From: Stenocarpella maydis
Lineage: Eukaryota > Ascomycota > Sordariomycetes > Diaporthales > Diaporthaceae
Direction: 5' to 3'
Assembly: GCA_002270565.1 (NCBI GenBank)
Contig: NQMI01000035.1
Location: 285,258-349,257, forward strand
DNA length: 64,000 nt
The position numbers were made by a program, and so were the translations under genes. Under the pieces are notes generated by a model, which was given only the letters and a program-made list of their open reading frames with translations, did no database searches and was not told where the DNA came from. Shown here piece after piece: positions 44,561 through 56,647 of this stretch (position 1 is the first letter of the stretch; every line of letters begins with the position of its first letter).

Positions 44561-45193
44561 CTAAGCACTGGTAGCCCATCCTCTAAGAGTCACATACTCA
44601 TTCGCCGAACACGGTGCATTCTCATGAATGACTGTATGCATGGGCTCCTGGTTACCCACGGCTGGAATCTGGAGGAAAATGGTCTCAGTGATCCCGGGAT
44701 AGTGTGCACCGTGACCCTCCCCGCCTACCTCCTTGACGTCCGCGAAGAACAGCAGCCCCGTCTCTCCGGGTGTGAGTATAACCTCGGTCGAGTTGTCGCC
44801 CGGCAAAGTGAGCATAGCGAGCCCCTGGAGGACCACCGCCCATCTGTGGTCAACATGGTAAGCATGGATGGACGCATAGGATTGTTTGGCAGGGGAAAGG
44901 GGGGCTGGGGCTGGATGAAGGTCGTACTGGAAGAACGGTGCATGGTGGATGCCACTGTCAAAGCCGGCGGGGATGACGTTGTACGTGATGTTGGCGACAT
45001 CCCCCAAGTCCAAGGTCTGGGTGCCAACGATACCGGACTGTGCCGAGGAGACGAATGGGGCGTCGAGCTCCCAGCATTCAAAGCGCGCCTGGCCATTGGC
45101 TGAGCTGACCGCCGTCACGTTCAGGTTGGTAGCGGGAACAACCTGCGGTATGGCCAGCAGCGAGGCTAGGATAAATATTCGGGAGCCTTGCAT
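44561..45193 (-). CDS. Small secreted cupin-like protein
   Basis: Intronless, 210 aa. The start MQGSRIFILASLLAIPQVVPA gives a clear signal peptide; longer upstream reading lacks one. The mature part has a cupin-like beta pattern with possible metal ligands in SGIHHAPFFQYDLH and HAYHVDHRWAVVLQG, a later strand LTPGETGLLFFADV, and a His-rich GEGHGAHYPG segment. Four NxS/T sites are present (NLNVT is one). It could be a secreted enzyme or binding protein; I cannot name the substrate. It lies between the dehydrogenase and MFS genes on the same strand. No sign of damage. Confidence 0.72.
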   Translation of the reverse strand: MQGSRIFILASLLAIPQVVPATNLNVTAVSSANGQARFECWELDAPFVSSAQSGIVGTQTLDLGDVANITYNVIPAGFDSGIHHAPFFQYDLHPAPAPLSPAKQSYASIHAYHVDHRWAVVLQGLAMLTLPGDNSTEVILTPGETGLLFFADVKEVGGEGHGAHYPGITETIFLQIPAVGNQEPMHTVIHENAPCSANEYVTLRGWATSA

Positions 45194-46034
45194 AGTGATG
45201 TGCTGCAGTGTAAGCCTGTGGATGGTGTAGGCGGAAGAGGTAACGAGTGACTCTGGCTTAAACCTGGCCGTAGTTCTTTCAGGCCTTGTATGACGGTCAA
45301 CCTGGCCGCGACCTGTGTGTTTATTCTGCTTCTCTTCTGCACTATTTATCACCCTGTGCCCCTGGTGCCTGGGGCTTTGCCCCCAAAAAGGAGGATGTCT
45401 TCTTCTCATCATGAAGGGGGTGTCCGTGGGCTGAGCTTCCTTCCACCTGATCCCTCAGCCCCCATGTTGCCTGACAACGATTCCAATCTGTGAGTGCCGA
45501 TCCTTGGCTAATATTCGGGAGCCAAAATGCCGTATCTGCCTGGCGTTTCATTTGAATGATTTACGAACAAGTCCATATGCCCTACCCAGTTGACAGACGG
45601 ACCCGAAGGAACGCACAGGTATCAATAGAAAATATCAAATACGCAGAGTTCAAGCTCCTTCGAATGTACCAATAAAGATTAAAATCGATAAGTCGCTTCC
45701 GGGTGGCCTCGATGGCGATACCTGACCTCAAACTGAATCCTATGCCTCGCACCACCATATCTCAAAAGCGCAGCTCTCAGTGTATTCAGTAACAAGCAGC
45801 AATATTTTGTGGAACGCAGCCTTTCAGGGGTAAACTCGGTGGTAACGACGACATGTGGGCAGTGACTCTAGCTCTGGCTAGGACCAGGTAGGAAGTCAAT
45901 GTGGAGCCTCCACAAGACTTATATGTTTACCATAGGGTCTACAGGTAAGGACACACAGTTCTGGCAATAATATATTCGACTGTAGTAGGATCAAATAGAG
46001 GGAAGAACGCGTAAATACAAAATTTAAGCAAGAC
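45194..46034. other. Intergenic region
   Basis: 841 bp between the cupin-like gene start and the MFS stop (both minus). No gene supported. Confidence 0.5.
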
Positions 46035-47597
46035 TTATAGATACAACTCATGTCCTCCCCTCTCACCCTCGACCGAACAGTTGCGGTCTGATTTTCTCTC
46101 TCGCCAAACAATAAACAGGTAGCAGGCACAAGAAGCCACACAAACTGCTGTCATTGCAAGGCATATGCTGTACCCAGAGTAGTAGTACGGCGCGTCCTTC
46201 CGGAGGAAGATGAAGGTTGCGACGATGCCACCACAGTTGCCAAAACAAATCATCCACGCCGACCCGATGCCGCGCTCCACGTGGCCGCGAAGGTTCATTA
46301 CATACCAGCAGACGACGATGCCGCCAATTCCGAAGGAGCCCATGGCCGTGAGGCAGATGGCGCCGTACTGGGCCGAGAAGTGTTGGCTGCCGTGGACCGA
46401 GATCAGCACGGAAAGCCCTGTGAGGAGTAGGGCGAGGCCGATAAAGATGAAGGGCGAGCGCACCCTGCACTTGTCCGAGAGGTAGGAAAGGACCATGACA
46501 AAGCCAAAGGCGGCTGCGAAGGGCGGCACTGAGTGCAGCTGTGTTTGTATGGTGTTGTAGCCGAGGGTCTGGACGATGGTGGGGAGGAAGTAGACTATCG
46601 AGTATGCAGGCACCAGAAGTGCTGGTTCTTGGTTAGCAAGCTGGCGTGATGTGCTGGCCAAGGTGACCCTTTGCCCGTATTTCGACTCACAGAAGTACAT
46701 GACTGCGGCGACCCAATGCTTGGGCTTCGAGAAGAAGGCCAAGACGTCCCTGGCCGTGACCGGGACCGAGTGCGACTCGTCATGTCCTGTCTTGGTTAGG
46801 ATGAACTCCCTCTCCTTGTCTGACAGCCACTTGGCCTCCCTAGGAAAGTCAGTTATGCAAAAGAAGGCCACAAGACCAATGAGGATGGTGGCAATGCCCT
46901 CGAGTATAAAAATCCATCTCCAATTGCTCAAGCCGCGGACACCGTCCATGTTGGCGATGGCACTGGCGAGCAGGCCACCAAAGGCGCCGGCGAAAATTGT
47001 GGTAGACCAATACACAGCAAAGCGCCGCATGGCCTCCTCTTGCTTGTACCAAAAGCTTATCAGGTAGAAGCTGCCCGGGAAGATGCCCGTCTCGAAGAGC
47101 CCAAGCAGGAACCTGGTCGCAAGCAGGCCGCTGTAGTTCTGGACGAAGCCCTGGCCCAGCATGATGATACCGAAGCTGAGGATACACCCCGAGAGCCATA
47201 TTCTGGGGCTCCACTTCTTCATCGCTATGTTGGAGGGCACCTCGAAGACGATGTACGGCGCAAAGAAGATGGTGAGGGCGACGTTGGTCTGGTCCCCGAC
47301 CAGGCCCAGCTCCGCGGGCAGGCCCATGGTCAGGGCATTGGCAATATTGACACTAGATGCAGGTCAGACGTGACAATGCCAAGGACAAGTGTGTTTGCGC
47401 TGATTTTATTACCGGTCCAGAAACGCCACCACATAGACGGCAAACAGTATTGGGAGGAGGTGCCAGTCGATCTTGCGAAGCAGCTTCGTCTCGTCGATCA
47501 GGGACTCTGGCGCAGGCCCCATGGTACTGGTTTGGGACGCAGCATGATCTGAACCGTTTCTGACATCTGTCACGTTGACCTCCTTGAGTTCCTCCAT
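46035..47597 (-). CDS. MFS transporter, allantoate permease (anion:cation symporter) family
   Basis: Plasma-membrane transporter of 477 aa, Dal5-like. Exons are 47597-47413, 47352-46691 and 46621-46035; phases and length fit. The first exon ends FLDR and splices to VNIANALTMG, giving the family signature after TM1. Further blocks are FFAPYIVFEVPSNIAMKK, the G-x-x-x-D/E-R-like loop RFLLGLFETGIFPGSFYLISFWYKQEEAMRR, a middle loop with DFPREAKWLSDKEREFI, and PAYSIVYFLPTIVQTLGY after the second splice. About 12 hydrophobic segments are visible. The family carries small organic anions such as allantoate, ureidosuccinate, nicotinate or pantothenate; here it may serve uptake or export for the nearby metabolic genes. 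Intact. Confidence 0.92.
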
Positions 47598-48613
47598 GAG
47601 GGGCAATGAACATGCAGCAGGGAGGGTGGGGGACGGGGTAGATGTTGTGTGACGGGGCGGGCAATATGGGCCGACCGAGACACGTATGTACGCTAAATCA
47701 CTACGCCGCGAGGGAGTGTTGTCCGAGGGGTAGCCTGCTTTAAATCAGGGTTGTAGAGGTGCAGATTTACCCCGATCCTTTTTGATGATACATAATATAT
47801 ACCCTGAGAACGTCGCCCGTGCCGTTTGTGAAACTAGGAGCAGCAAAAGGACGTCTTCTTGTGCGACACAAGCCGCCTTTGCAATTGGACACTCTTAGTA
47901 CTCCAAGTTGAGGGTCTGGATCGCCTGTTCCAGTATTGCTGACTTGCATATCCTGCATCTTGTAGCTGCCTATTCGGCGGGCCGGTGAGGATGGAGGGTC
48001 AATTTGTGCCCTCTGTGACGCCACTCAGCCATCTATTGGACGGTCGCCACGCCCAACACGCATCTCACTGCCCGGTCTAGCCACGGTATTTGAATTTCGC
48101 GGTCGGGTCGTTCATCGCATCCTGATTTGTTTGTCTTCGGGGCCCCGTGCCGTGTGGGATCGTTGCACCGGCCACCCCTCTCCATGGATGGTTGAAAAAG
48201 CATGAGAAGCTTTTCGTAGCCTGGTCCAATGCAATACGGTCTGGGCCAATCCTACTTTGGTGCAATAGAACCTATGCATGAACAGTGGACAGCCCCCAGA
48301 AGTGCGGCCTTCCATCTGGGCGAATCTTCAACTTCCTTCCCGACGTCATGCAACCATCCGGTGCCCTTGGGCTCGGTTAGCAGGCAGCTTCTCTCCTCGC
48401 TGCACAATCCGGGCTTGGGATGGCATCCGGGGAGAAGGTCGAGCAATATGCAAAATCAGCCTCCCCAGCCCGCTCCCTGACGATGCATGCTCTCAACAAT
48501 ACTGAGATATTAGAGGGATGATCGGCTAACATTTGGCACAACTCAGAATCCCTTCTTCACTTAATTCTTCTCCGAAACAGTTATATGCTCAAGCTGCACA
48601 ACGGGCTGAGAAG
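47598..48613. other. Divergent intergenic region
   Basis: About 1 kb between the MFS gene (minus) and the rhodopsin-like gene (plus); it should contain both promoters. No coding region supported. Confidence 0.5.
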
Positions 48614-50392
48614 ATGACGACGACAACTAGCAGCGCCACGCCAACGCCGGCGCTGCCTCCCCCTCCTAACACGACTTCCGACTTCAACAACCCGGAATCG
48701 CTTAAAGGCTCGATGGATATCGCCATGGGCGTCTCCATCCCGCTGATCACCATATTCTTCATCCTACGTACGTACGTCAGGATTTTTGTCAAGCGACAGT
48801 GGATCGTCGAAGACTGTAAGTAAACTGCAGTCGGCAGTGCTCAGCCTCTGTGAGACCGGGAGACTGTCCTCGCTAACCAACGGCCGGGGGTGGGGGGGGG
48901 GTCAGGGCTCGCACTGATTGCCTATGTAAGTCGAACCTGGCGGCGTTGTGATATTATTCGCCTAGCAGTAGCTAGGACGTCTCCGGACTAACAGCGCCAG
49001 ATCGGGACCGTTTCTTTCTGTGGCACAGGGGCAGCCACCATGGCACACCACGGCGGAGAGCACCAGTGGGACATGACCCGCGCCCAGGCAAAGGAGGCAT
49101 TTTACGTACGTACAGGACTCACCTCACCTCACCCCCCCCCCCCCCCGAAAAAGCCCAAAGCCCCTCCACAGGCAACACTTCGCTGGTCCAGAAGCGCCCA
49201 GGATGACCAAAGACTAATCTGGAGCTTGAACGAGGGCAAGTGGTTCAACATAGCCTCCATACACTATGGCATTACTATCTGTATAGCCAAGCTTGCGATC
49301 CTGTTTCTTTATCGGCGCGTATTCTCACCGCACCCGCGGAGCGCTTTTGATATCACCGTCATCTTCCTAATCATTTCACTCGTACTCTTTTATGTTGCCA
49401 CCAACATCACCAAGATATGGGAGTGTGTTCCGCGGGCACGTATTTGGGACCCATCTATCCCAGGTTACTGCATCGATACACCCATGCTGCTTAATGTCAG
49501 CGGTATATTCAATACGATTACTGATTTTATTATTGTGATTATGCCATTTCGGGCGGTATGGAACCTTAATATGAAGTTTAAGAAGAAAGTCTATGTTGTG
49601 CTGGCGTTTACATTTGGAATGTGGTTGGTACAATTTCCGCTCTCAGCCCCATTTGGTGTTCGCGTGTACATTCTTACATGTTCAAGCCGAGCTAACTATA
49701 TGCTAGCGCTCCTGCATTCAGCCTGGTGGGATCTATCGTCAGACTGCGGGGCACTAATAATCCTGACAAGACTCGGGTCCAACCTGAGATTATAATGTGG
49801 GGGTGAGTCAGTTGCCATTCTGTCTCCGGCGGATCTCTCTACCCTCCAGCGAGATTTCAATGTCCCCTATGGCCCGCAAGGCAAAGCACTAACGAATGAA
49901 ATACGTACCAACAGATTAGCCGAACTGACAACGGGCATCCTCTGCGTGAGCTTCCCTGAGCTAGGGGTGCTCCTCAAGGGCAGCAAGCGCAGGCCAAGCG
50001 TGGAAGCGAGCACTCGCGTCAGGGAAGGTCGGTACCACGAGGAAGACGCCGTGTTGGGCCGCGTGCGCAATAAACTGCAGACATGGACCACAACCCTAAG
50101 CACGACGCTTGCCACGGTGAACGCCTCCAACGGCCCGGAGGCTGGCGCCTGGGGTGGCGGCGTGGGTGGCGGCGCCACGACGACGACGACAGTCACCTCC
50201 GGCAAGGTGGACGGCACCCGTGGCGGCGGGCAGCATGAAAACCTCGAGCTTGACGAGGTCAACCTCATTAATCGCCCTGCCACTGCGGTCAGCGTCGAGC
50301 GCGGCCGGCCGTGGCAGCAAAACCCGGGGAGACCAAACGGGGATATCGAGGTCACGAGGGAGACCAGGGTAGATTCAGCTAGTATGGTGTGA
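48614..50392 (+). CDS. Fungal rhodopsin-like seven-helix membrane protein (PTH11-related group)
   Basis: Integral membrane protein of about 420-435 aa in the large fungal rhodopsin-domain family. Supported exons are 48614-48815, 48906-48925 (only 20 nt), 49001-49105, 49241 (or 49202) to about 49623, 49722-49802 and 49915-50392. Marks include SIPLITIFFILRTYVR, the Trp-start of helix 2 (WLALIAY), FNIASIHYGITICIAKLAILFLYRRVF, NVSGIFNTITDFIIVIMPFRAVW, IVRLRGTNNP and WGLAELTTGILCVSFPELG. The tail is Ser/Thr/Gly-rich and cytoplasmic. The splice before WFNIAS and the one after FTFGM are uncertain; about five family residues (APxFS) seem absent between FGMC and LVGS, so a micro-exon may be missed. 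The role is probably sensing or unknown; no CFEM domain. Confidence 0.82.
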
Positions 50393-51059
50393 GACTTGTT
50401 TGCACCTGTGTGACTTGGGTCAAGTATTTCAGCAAAGTAAATCCGCCATTAGGTTTTTTGATTCTTATTTTCATGAAATACCACCGAGATACCGTTTGTT
50501 GTGGGTCAACCTGAGTAAAGGGATGATTCAGGAGAGGATCTGCAAGAGCAAAACCAATACGCGAGCTGACGCAGAGCACGATTCGGATGTATCGAAATCG
50601 GTCTTGTCAGGAAATCATAGATAGCGCCGTCATTGACGATCTCGTGGAATCATGTCCCGGCTCGAGTGCCGTAAACGGAGCGCGACGGACACAACGGACG
50701 CGACCCTGGCTTTTGATTTGGGGCCAAACCACGAAGTATGGAGTTACAGCTGTTTTTTCGGCTGTGGCTCTTCTTCCGATTCGTCTACGCGTTACTGTCT
50801 GAGTACTGAGGTATGGTACCTATGTTACACAAGTGACAGTTGGGGGCTGGGGCACAGGCTTGCAGGGCGTCCTTTGTCATCAGTACTGATGTGTCACCTT
50901 GCTTGAGGGGCTGACTCCTGGCATAAATAGCGTCTTTCAACTCGGGAGCTCGACCGTTTGGCGTCTACCTCACTGCGCTCGATTATCGCAATTCTCCCTC
51001 CTTTCAAGCTCTGGCTCCGCATCCTGAATTAGCACAGCTAAATTGCCCGATTACCCACC
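50393..51059. other. Intergenic region, promoter of the methyltransferase
   Basis: 667 bp without coding potential between two plus-strand genes. Confidence 0.5.
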
Positions 51060-51968
51060 ATGGCAGCCAACAACGAGACGTCCCATCCAGAACGTAACAG
51101 AGGGTGGTACCAAGAAGATCTCACCGACATCAACCAGCCGATGCGTGACCTACTGGAGAATTATTCCAAGGTACCCAGACAGGAAGTCGTCAAGCATGTA
51201 AACAATGTGGTAAGCCCCGCAAAAGAGCTATGGAGACCAAAACACAGAATCATTCTGAGTATCATAATTCATGGGATATAGCGAGAGTCTGCCTTTGCAT
51301 CCAATCCATACCCATGCATCGGGCTATACCGCTTTACCATTCTCACATTATTTACGCACCCACTTTACACCGACATCATCCAGCGCCTAAATCAGACCGG
51401 CGCTACTTACCTCGATATCGGATGCTGCTTCGGCCAAGATTTACGGCGCCTAGTATATGACGGTGTCCCCTGTGACAACTTGACCGGTGTGGATATTGCT
51501 GGCGCCCTAATGGAGCATGGCTATACGCTATTTCAGGATCGGGATACCCTGCGGGCGAAGTTCACTGTTGCGGATGTCTTCGCGGGGGATAACGACCCTG
51601 TGTGGGCAGAATTGAGGGCTCGTGGTGCTGATGTTGTCCACTGCAGCGCTTTTTTCCACCTCTTCCCCTTAGCTGAGCAGCAGATAGCTGCGCGGCACAT
51701 TGCACAACTTGTTAGGCCTGGTGGTTTTGTTGTAGGTAGACAGATTGGGAGTGTTGCGCCCGGAGATGTACCTGCTATCCAGGAGGGCAGTGCTAGCTAC
51801 CGCCATGATGTCGATACTTTCACTGCTTTGTGGAATCAGGCTGGGGAGGATACGGGCACGTGCTGGAAGACCGAAGGAACCATGGATATGGTTGGCATCG
51901 ACACTACCAGCCCTGTCGAGGACAAAAATAGCCGCAGGCTATTGTTTACTGTGACCAGGGTGGAATGA
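51060..51968 (+). CDS. SAM-dependent methyltransferase, AusD/Trt5-type
   Basis: 278-aa class I methyltransferase of the group found in fungal meroterpenoid and polyketide clusters, where members methylate carboxyl or hydroxyl groups. Exons are 51060-51209 and 51282-51968. Joined, the N-terminus reads GWYQEDLTDINQPMRDLLENYS...VNNVRESAFASNPYPCIGLYRFTIL, a strong family signature (YPCIGLxRF). The SAM-binding motif I is YLDIGCCFGQDLRRL, the acidic end of the second strand is GVDI, and a later strand is VVHCSAFFHLFPLAEQ, followed by VRPGGFVVGRQIGS. Complete and undamaged. Neighbours are the rhodopsin-like gene upstream and an isopropylmalate-synthase-like gene downstream; no terpene cyclase or PKS is nearby on this side, so its substrate is open. 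Confidence 0.9.
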
Positions 51969-53690
51969 GTCGTCCCTGGCCGGGCTTCGTGTCAGAAATG
52001 CTGCTGTGAGGCATTCCTCTCGGTCTAGGTCCGGTATCCCTTGCTTCCCTGACCCTTTCAGGTCTCACTAGATTGCACTGTGCAATACATGAATTTCTAA
52101 CGCTTATCCACACATCTCCTCAGCGATATGAATCTGAACAAGTGCGGCTCCACAGCCTGATTTGTTGATGTGCACGTATTCCCTTTTGGGTCATTCATGA
52201 TCCACAGGATCTCACGGGCTCTCCCCTAGCGAACCGTCAATCTGCGGCGTCACGCCGGCAGGATCATTTGGGTTACACTTCTATATCACATGTTTTAACC
52301 AAATTCGTATACGTCGACATGGTATCAGATTATGCTTTCAATTCTCATTGTCATAAACAACAAAGTTCCGAGACATCAACAAGCATTATCATTACAGGGT
52401 CTACACCGCAAATGTCCCGTGCAAGAGCTGGAGGCGCTTATAGTTCATGGACGCACATCGCTCGTCATTAGCAAAAGGAAGGAGATAAATGGTCAGAGCA
52501 CCAAATGATGATAGGCTGGTTTCTCCCACCCGTTGATCATTTGACAGGTATCAGGAAGCTCCAAGCACCGCCACCCTTGACTTGTACCACAGGCCGAAGG
52601 CCACCCTTCCACTGGAGATTCTGGTGGTGCCATAATCAATAGTGCGTCACAAGTACCTCCCCACGTAAATTCGGACTGACTGCAAGGATTCAGCTCAAAA
52701 CGCTGCCGTGAACCCAAAAGCAGGCTCGACGTTCGCTCAGCCTCACAACGCTTGGTGGCTGCCTCCAACAGACTGGCCATTCAACCACAAATGCTCATGG
52801 TTCACACAAAAGTACCGAACCGGCGGTGTGATGGAATGCTGCATTGATCCAAGGCATGCTGCTCCGAGCCCAAGCCGGTTTTGCCCTCAAGATCGAGGGT
52901 TCCGCTAAGCGATCGGCCGATGTGCTCGCTGGCCCCCAAGAAAAGGCCAACTTCAGGCCTATCAGTAGGCTGGATCAACACACCATAATGTACGAGGTTT
53001 TTAGGTATGTGGTGTCAACTTACCCAAATTGTCAAGTATATGCAATTGATCAGCAAGCCACCTACCTACCTAGCCGTTTGCTTTCCCGGCTGATAGTAGC
53101 CCGTTATCATTTCTCCACTCCGCATTACCCACTTGTTCCCGCAGAGCCTCATTACACATGTACCTGTCATCATTCTACACGTTCGGGGTAACTGTGATTG
53201 GTGGTCACCAATCAACCGTCCTTGGGTGTCAGACACACGGTAATGAAATCCTTCGAGTTTACGAAATTGTGATGCTTCCGCACCTCAGATATGTGGAGGA
53301 CCCGATCCATGTCAGTGGGTGCACAACCAACAGAAACTAACAATGAGTCTCGGCAACAATGCCAAAGGATGGAGATAATTTCCTGTGCATATTGATACAT
53401 TCGTGGTCAGCGGTCGGTGATATCATTGGATGTGAGGGATGAACCACTTGAAAACTATACCGCGTGCACTTACTTCCGGATGTTGATAAAGTGGCCAAAA
53501 TAATGTGTCTCCCTTCCAAGGTTGGTTTGGGCACGTTTGAGTCCTTACCCGCAGACACAATCTCCGAGGCCGTTTGACTCAGCGACACGAGATCTACGAT
53601 ATATTCATAGATCTTCCTGGTCACCGAATACGCAAATCGCGAAGCCAGTGTGTCCGACCACACTGTGGGGTGACAAAGACTCCAGCCACA
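51969..53690. other. Gene-free stretch
   Basis: About 1.7 kb of normal composition with only short unconvincing frames. The right end is the promoter of the isopropylmalate-synthase-like gene. Confidence 0.45.
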
Positions 53691-55795
53691 ATGCCGATGT
53701 GAGTAGACCTTGGGACCAGTTCAACATAGTCACATTCACATGTTTCTGGGAGAGAGGGCAAGTCTTGAGCTAACCCGACGAGCAAGGCTGAAGAAACCCT
53801 GGGAAAAGTACGAGGCATTTGTTGGCCCAGACCTCCCAGACCGCAAATGGCCATCTCAGAGGATCACAAAAGCCCCTAGGTGGCTTGCAACTGACCTTCG
53901 CGATGGCAACCAGAGCCTCGCAAGTCCAATGGCAAGTGAGACAAGATAGTAACCGCATGATTACTGCTCTTATCGTTCTCAATCAGGCTCATAGCACGCA
54001 TCTAATTCCTATCGGCAGACAATCGCACAGAAGCTGGACTTCTTCAAACTGCTGGTCAAAATCGGTTTCAAAGAGATAGAGGTATCAACGCCCACAGCAA
54101 GCGATACCGAGTTCAACTTCACGCGCCATCTCATAGAGACGCCGGACCTGGTCCCTGAAGACGTATGGCTGCAGGTCCTATGCCCATGCCGGCCTGAAAT
54201 GATCCGGCGCACGGTCGACAGCCTCAAGGGCGCCCACAAGGCCATCATCAGCCTCTACTTCGCCTCCAGCCCAACCATGCTAGACATCGTCTTCGGCGGC
54301 ATTACGGAGCGCCAGGTGCTCGACCGCGTGACCGAGGCCGTTGCCTATTGCCGGTCCATCACGCGAGACGCCGGGGCGGCGACGCGCTGGACCCTCATGT
54401 TCAGCCCAGAGGCATTCTCGGGGAGCGACACCCCGTTTTGCGCGCGCATGTGCGAGGCGGCGCGGGCGGCCTGGGACGGGGGCGCCGCCGCCGGGACCAG
54501 CGACGACCCCATCATCTTCACACTCCCCGCCACGGTGGAGGTTTCCACGCCGAACGTCTATGCCGACCAGGTCGAGTTGTTCGCGTCGTGTCTCCCGGAC
54601 CGCGGTGAGGGCGTCTGTATCTCTCTGCATGTACACAACGACCGCGGGTGCGCCGTTGCCGCTGCCGAGCTGGGTCAGATGGCGGGCGGGAGCCGCGTCG
54701 AGGGGTGCCTTTTTGGAAATGGTGAACGTGCCGGCAACGTCGACCTCGTCACGCTGGCGCTGAATCTGTACTCGCAGGGCGTGGACCCAAGGCTCAACTT
54801 CTCTCAGCTCGCTGCCGTGCGTGCTCTCGTCGAGGAAATCACTGCCATTAGGGTCCACCCCCGTGCCCCTTATGCCGGCGAGTTGTTCTTCACCGCCTAC
54901 AGCGGGGCGCACCAGGACGCCATCCGCAAGGGCCTCGCGAGGCTCAAGCAGAGCAGCCGGGGGCCTGAAATTGGCGACGATGGAAATCATGAGGGAAAGG
55001 GACGACTTTGGAAGGTTCCCTATCTCGCCATGGATCCCGAGGACCTGGGCAACAGCCACGACAGTATCATCCGATTAACCTCTCAGAGCGGCAAGGGTGG
55101 CGTCGCATGGACCCTGGCGCAGGAGCTCAACGTCCACCTGGTCCCAAGGGGCTTGCAGCTTGATTTCTCAAGAGTGGTCAAGAGGGAGTCCGAGAGGGTT
55201 GGCGGTGTTGTGTCACCCCGCGACGTCACAAACCTCTTCCTCCGGCAATACTTCATTTCCAACTCGGATCCCCGAATCAGGTCAGCGGAAGTCAAATCAG
55301 TGAGGGCCAGGGAGAATGAGGTTCTGCCTGGACACCACCATAGTCACTTCAAAAACGGTCCAGTCACACGTGTCTCCGTGGCTATGGTGGCCGTGGAGTG
55401 TGTGGCGACAGTCCACGGGCAGGAGCACACGCTTTGCGGCTCTGGTCCGACGGTGACCGAGGCTCTGACAAACGCTCTGACTGACATATCCAGTGGTCGG
55501 GTGGATTTTGCTGTCTCGGCATGCGACATTGACTCGATACCAGCTGTTCAAGAAACAATGGTCTTCGTGGAGTGCCAACTATCTGGTGATAAGCAGCTGG
55601 AGGCCAGTTGGGGTGTGAGGAGGGCCATCCGTCGTGGCATTAGCCGTGATAGAGACCATGATAGCACTCTGCTGCTAGCTGCGTTATCTGCTGCGCTTGT
55701 AAGTACCTCCCCGGACTATTATTGTATTGTGTGTCATGGTGAACCTGACGTGGCTACAGGATCTCTTGGAAACTGTTTTGGCTACTGAATCATGA
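53691..55795 (+). CDS. 2-isopropylmalate synthase-like enzyme (LeuA family, divergent paralogue)
   Basis: 622-aa HMGL/LeuA-family enzyme condensing acetyl-CoA with a 2-keto acid. Exons are 53691-53698 (8 nt, ATGCCGAT), 53787-53931, 54019-55698 and 55760-55795. The tiny first exon gives the family start [26 protein letters not shown]. Intron 2 is of the GC-AG type (GCAAGT donor). Conserved parts are [14 protein letters not shown] (metal Asp42), [32 protein letters not shown], the metal-binding [50 protein letters not shown] and VPYLAMDP...[10 protein letters not shown] full C-terminal regulatory (allosteric) domain follows. The stretch [34 protein letters not shown] differs from what I expect in housekeeping enzymes, so a specialised role such as keto-acid chain extension is possible. 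Intact. Confidence 0.9.
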
Positions 55796-56161
55796 AATAT
55801 ATTGATGGATATTTGTGTTCTTTGAATTCCCCTAACTAGAGGTCGTCGATTTTGGATTTATCGCATACCTAGGTATCGAACGGGGGACAAAACTGCCCTA
55901 TGCCGGGAAGGAAAAATTGTAGGGAGTGCTATTCGACTTTATATGAGAAGAAATATATCCATCCCTTGACCGAGCAAGAGGGGATATCATTGTTCCTGCT
56001 CCTTGGACAGCCAATTGCAATGGCTCCAGGCGGCACTTGTAAACCCCATAATAATAAGATTCGTGATGATCAGGGGCTTCCTTGCTCTGTTGAACCTTTT
56101 GCTGAAATGCTTGGACCCGATAAAGAAGGTAGAAGGATAAACAAATAACGGGTTACCAGTC
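55796..56161. other. Transition zone with one small open frame
   Basis: Between the synthase stop and the AT-rich tract. A plus-strand frame at 55900-56148 (82 codons, MPGRKNCRECYSTLYEKK...) has normal GC but no recognisable domain; it may be a gene fragment or chance. Confidence 0.3.
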
Positions 56162-56461
56162 CAGCTAATAAAATTTTAAAACGGGTCTAACGGCTTAGCT
56201 AAGCAGGAGTTTAAAAAGGTATAAGTATGAAACCTAAAACATATATCAAATATTAGCTTAATATTACTTGGATGAAATAAGATTCTATAAATTAAAACAT
56301 ATAATTGCAAATTACTTGTAAATTTAAATATAAAAAAGAAACTATAAATCTAAAATAAAACAATTAAAATATAATAAATATTAATATTTATTATGGAAAG
56401 CTATTGATTAAAAACTATTTTTATTTCAATATTATGTTTTACTATAATTATTTAAACATTA

Positions 56462-56620
56462 AATAACCAAATTATTAAATAATTAAATGACTAAATAATT
56501 AAATAATTAGATAATTAAATAATTAAATAATTAAATAATGAAATAATTAAATAATTAAATAATTAAATAATTAAATAATTAAATAATTAGACAATGAAAT
56601 AATTAAATAATTAGATAATT
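56462..56620. repeat. Tandem 8-nt repeat (AAATAATT)n
   Basis: About 20 head-to-tail units of AAATAATT, with occasional variants (TTAG, TGAA). It lies at the entry to the AT-rich tract. Its length is likely to vary between isolates. Confidence 0.9.
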
Positions 56621-56647
56621 AAAAAAGCTTAAAGACAGTTAAAACTG

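Noticed and set aside
54280..55059. 259-codon minus-strand frame
   Set aside because: Antisense of the LeuA-type catalytic domain; no motif of its own.
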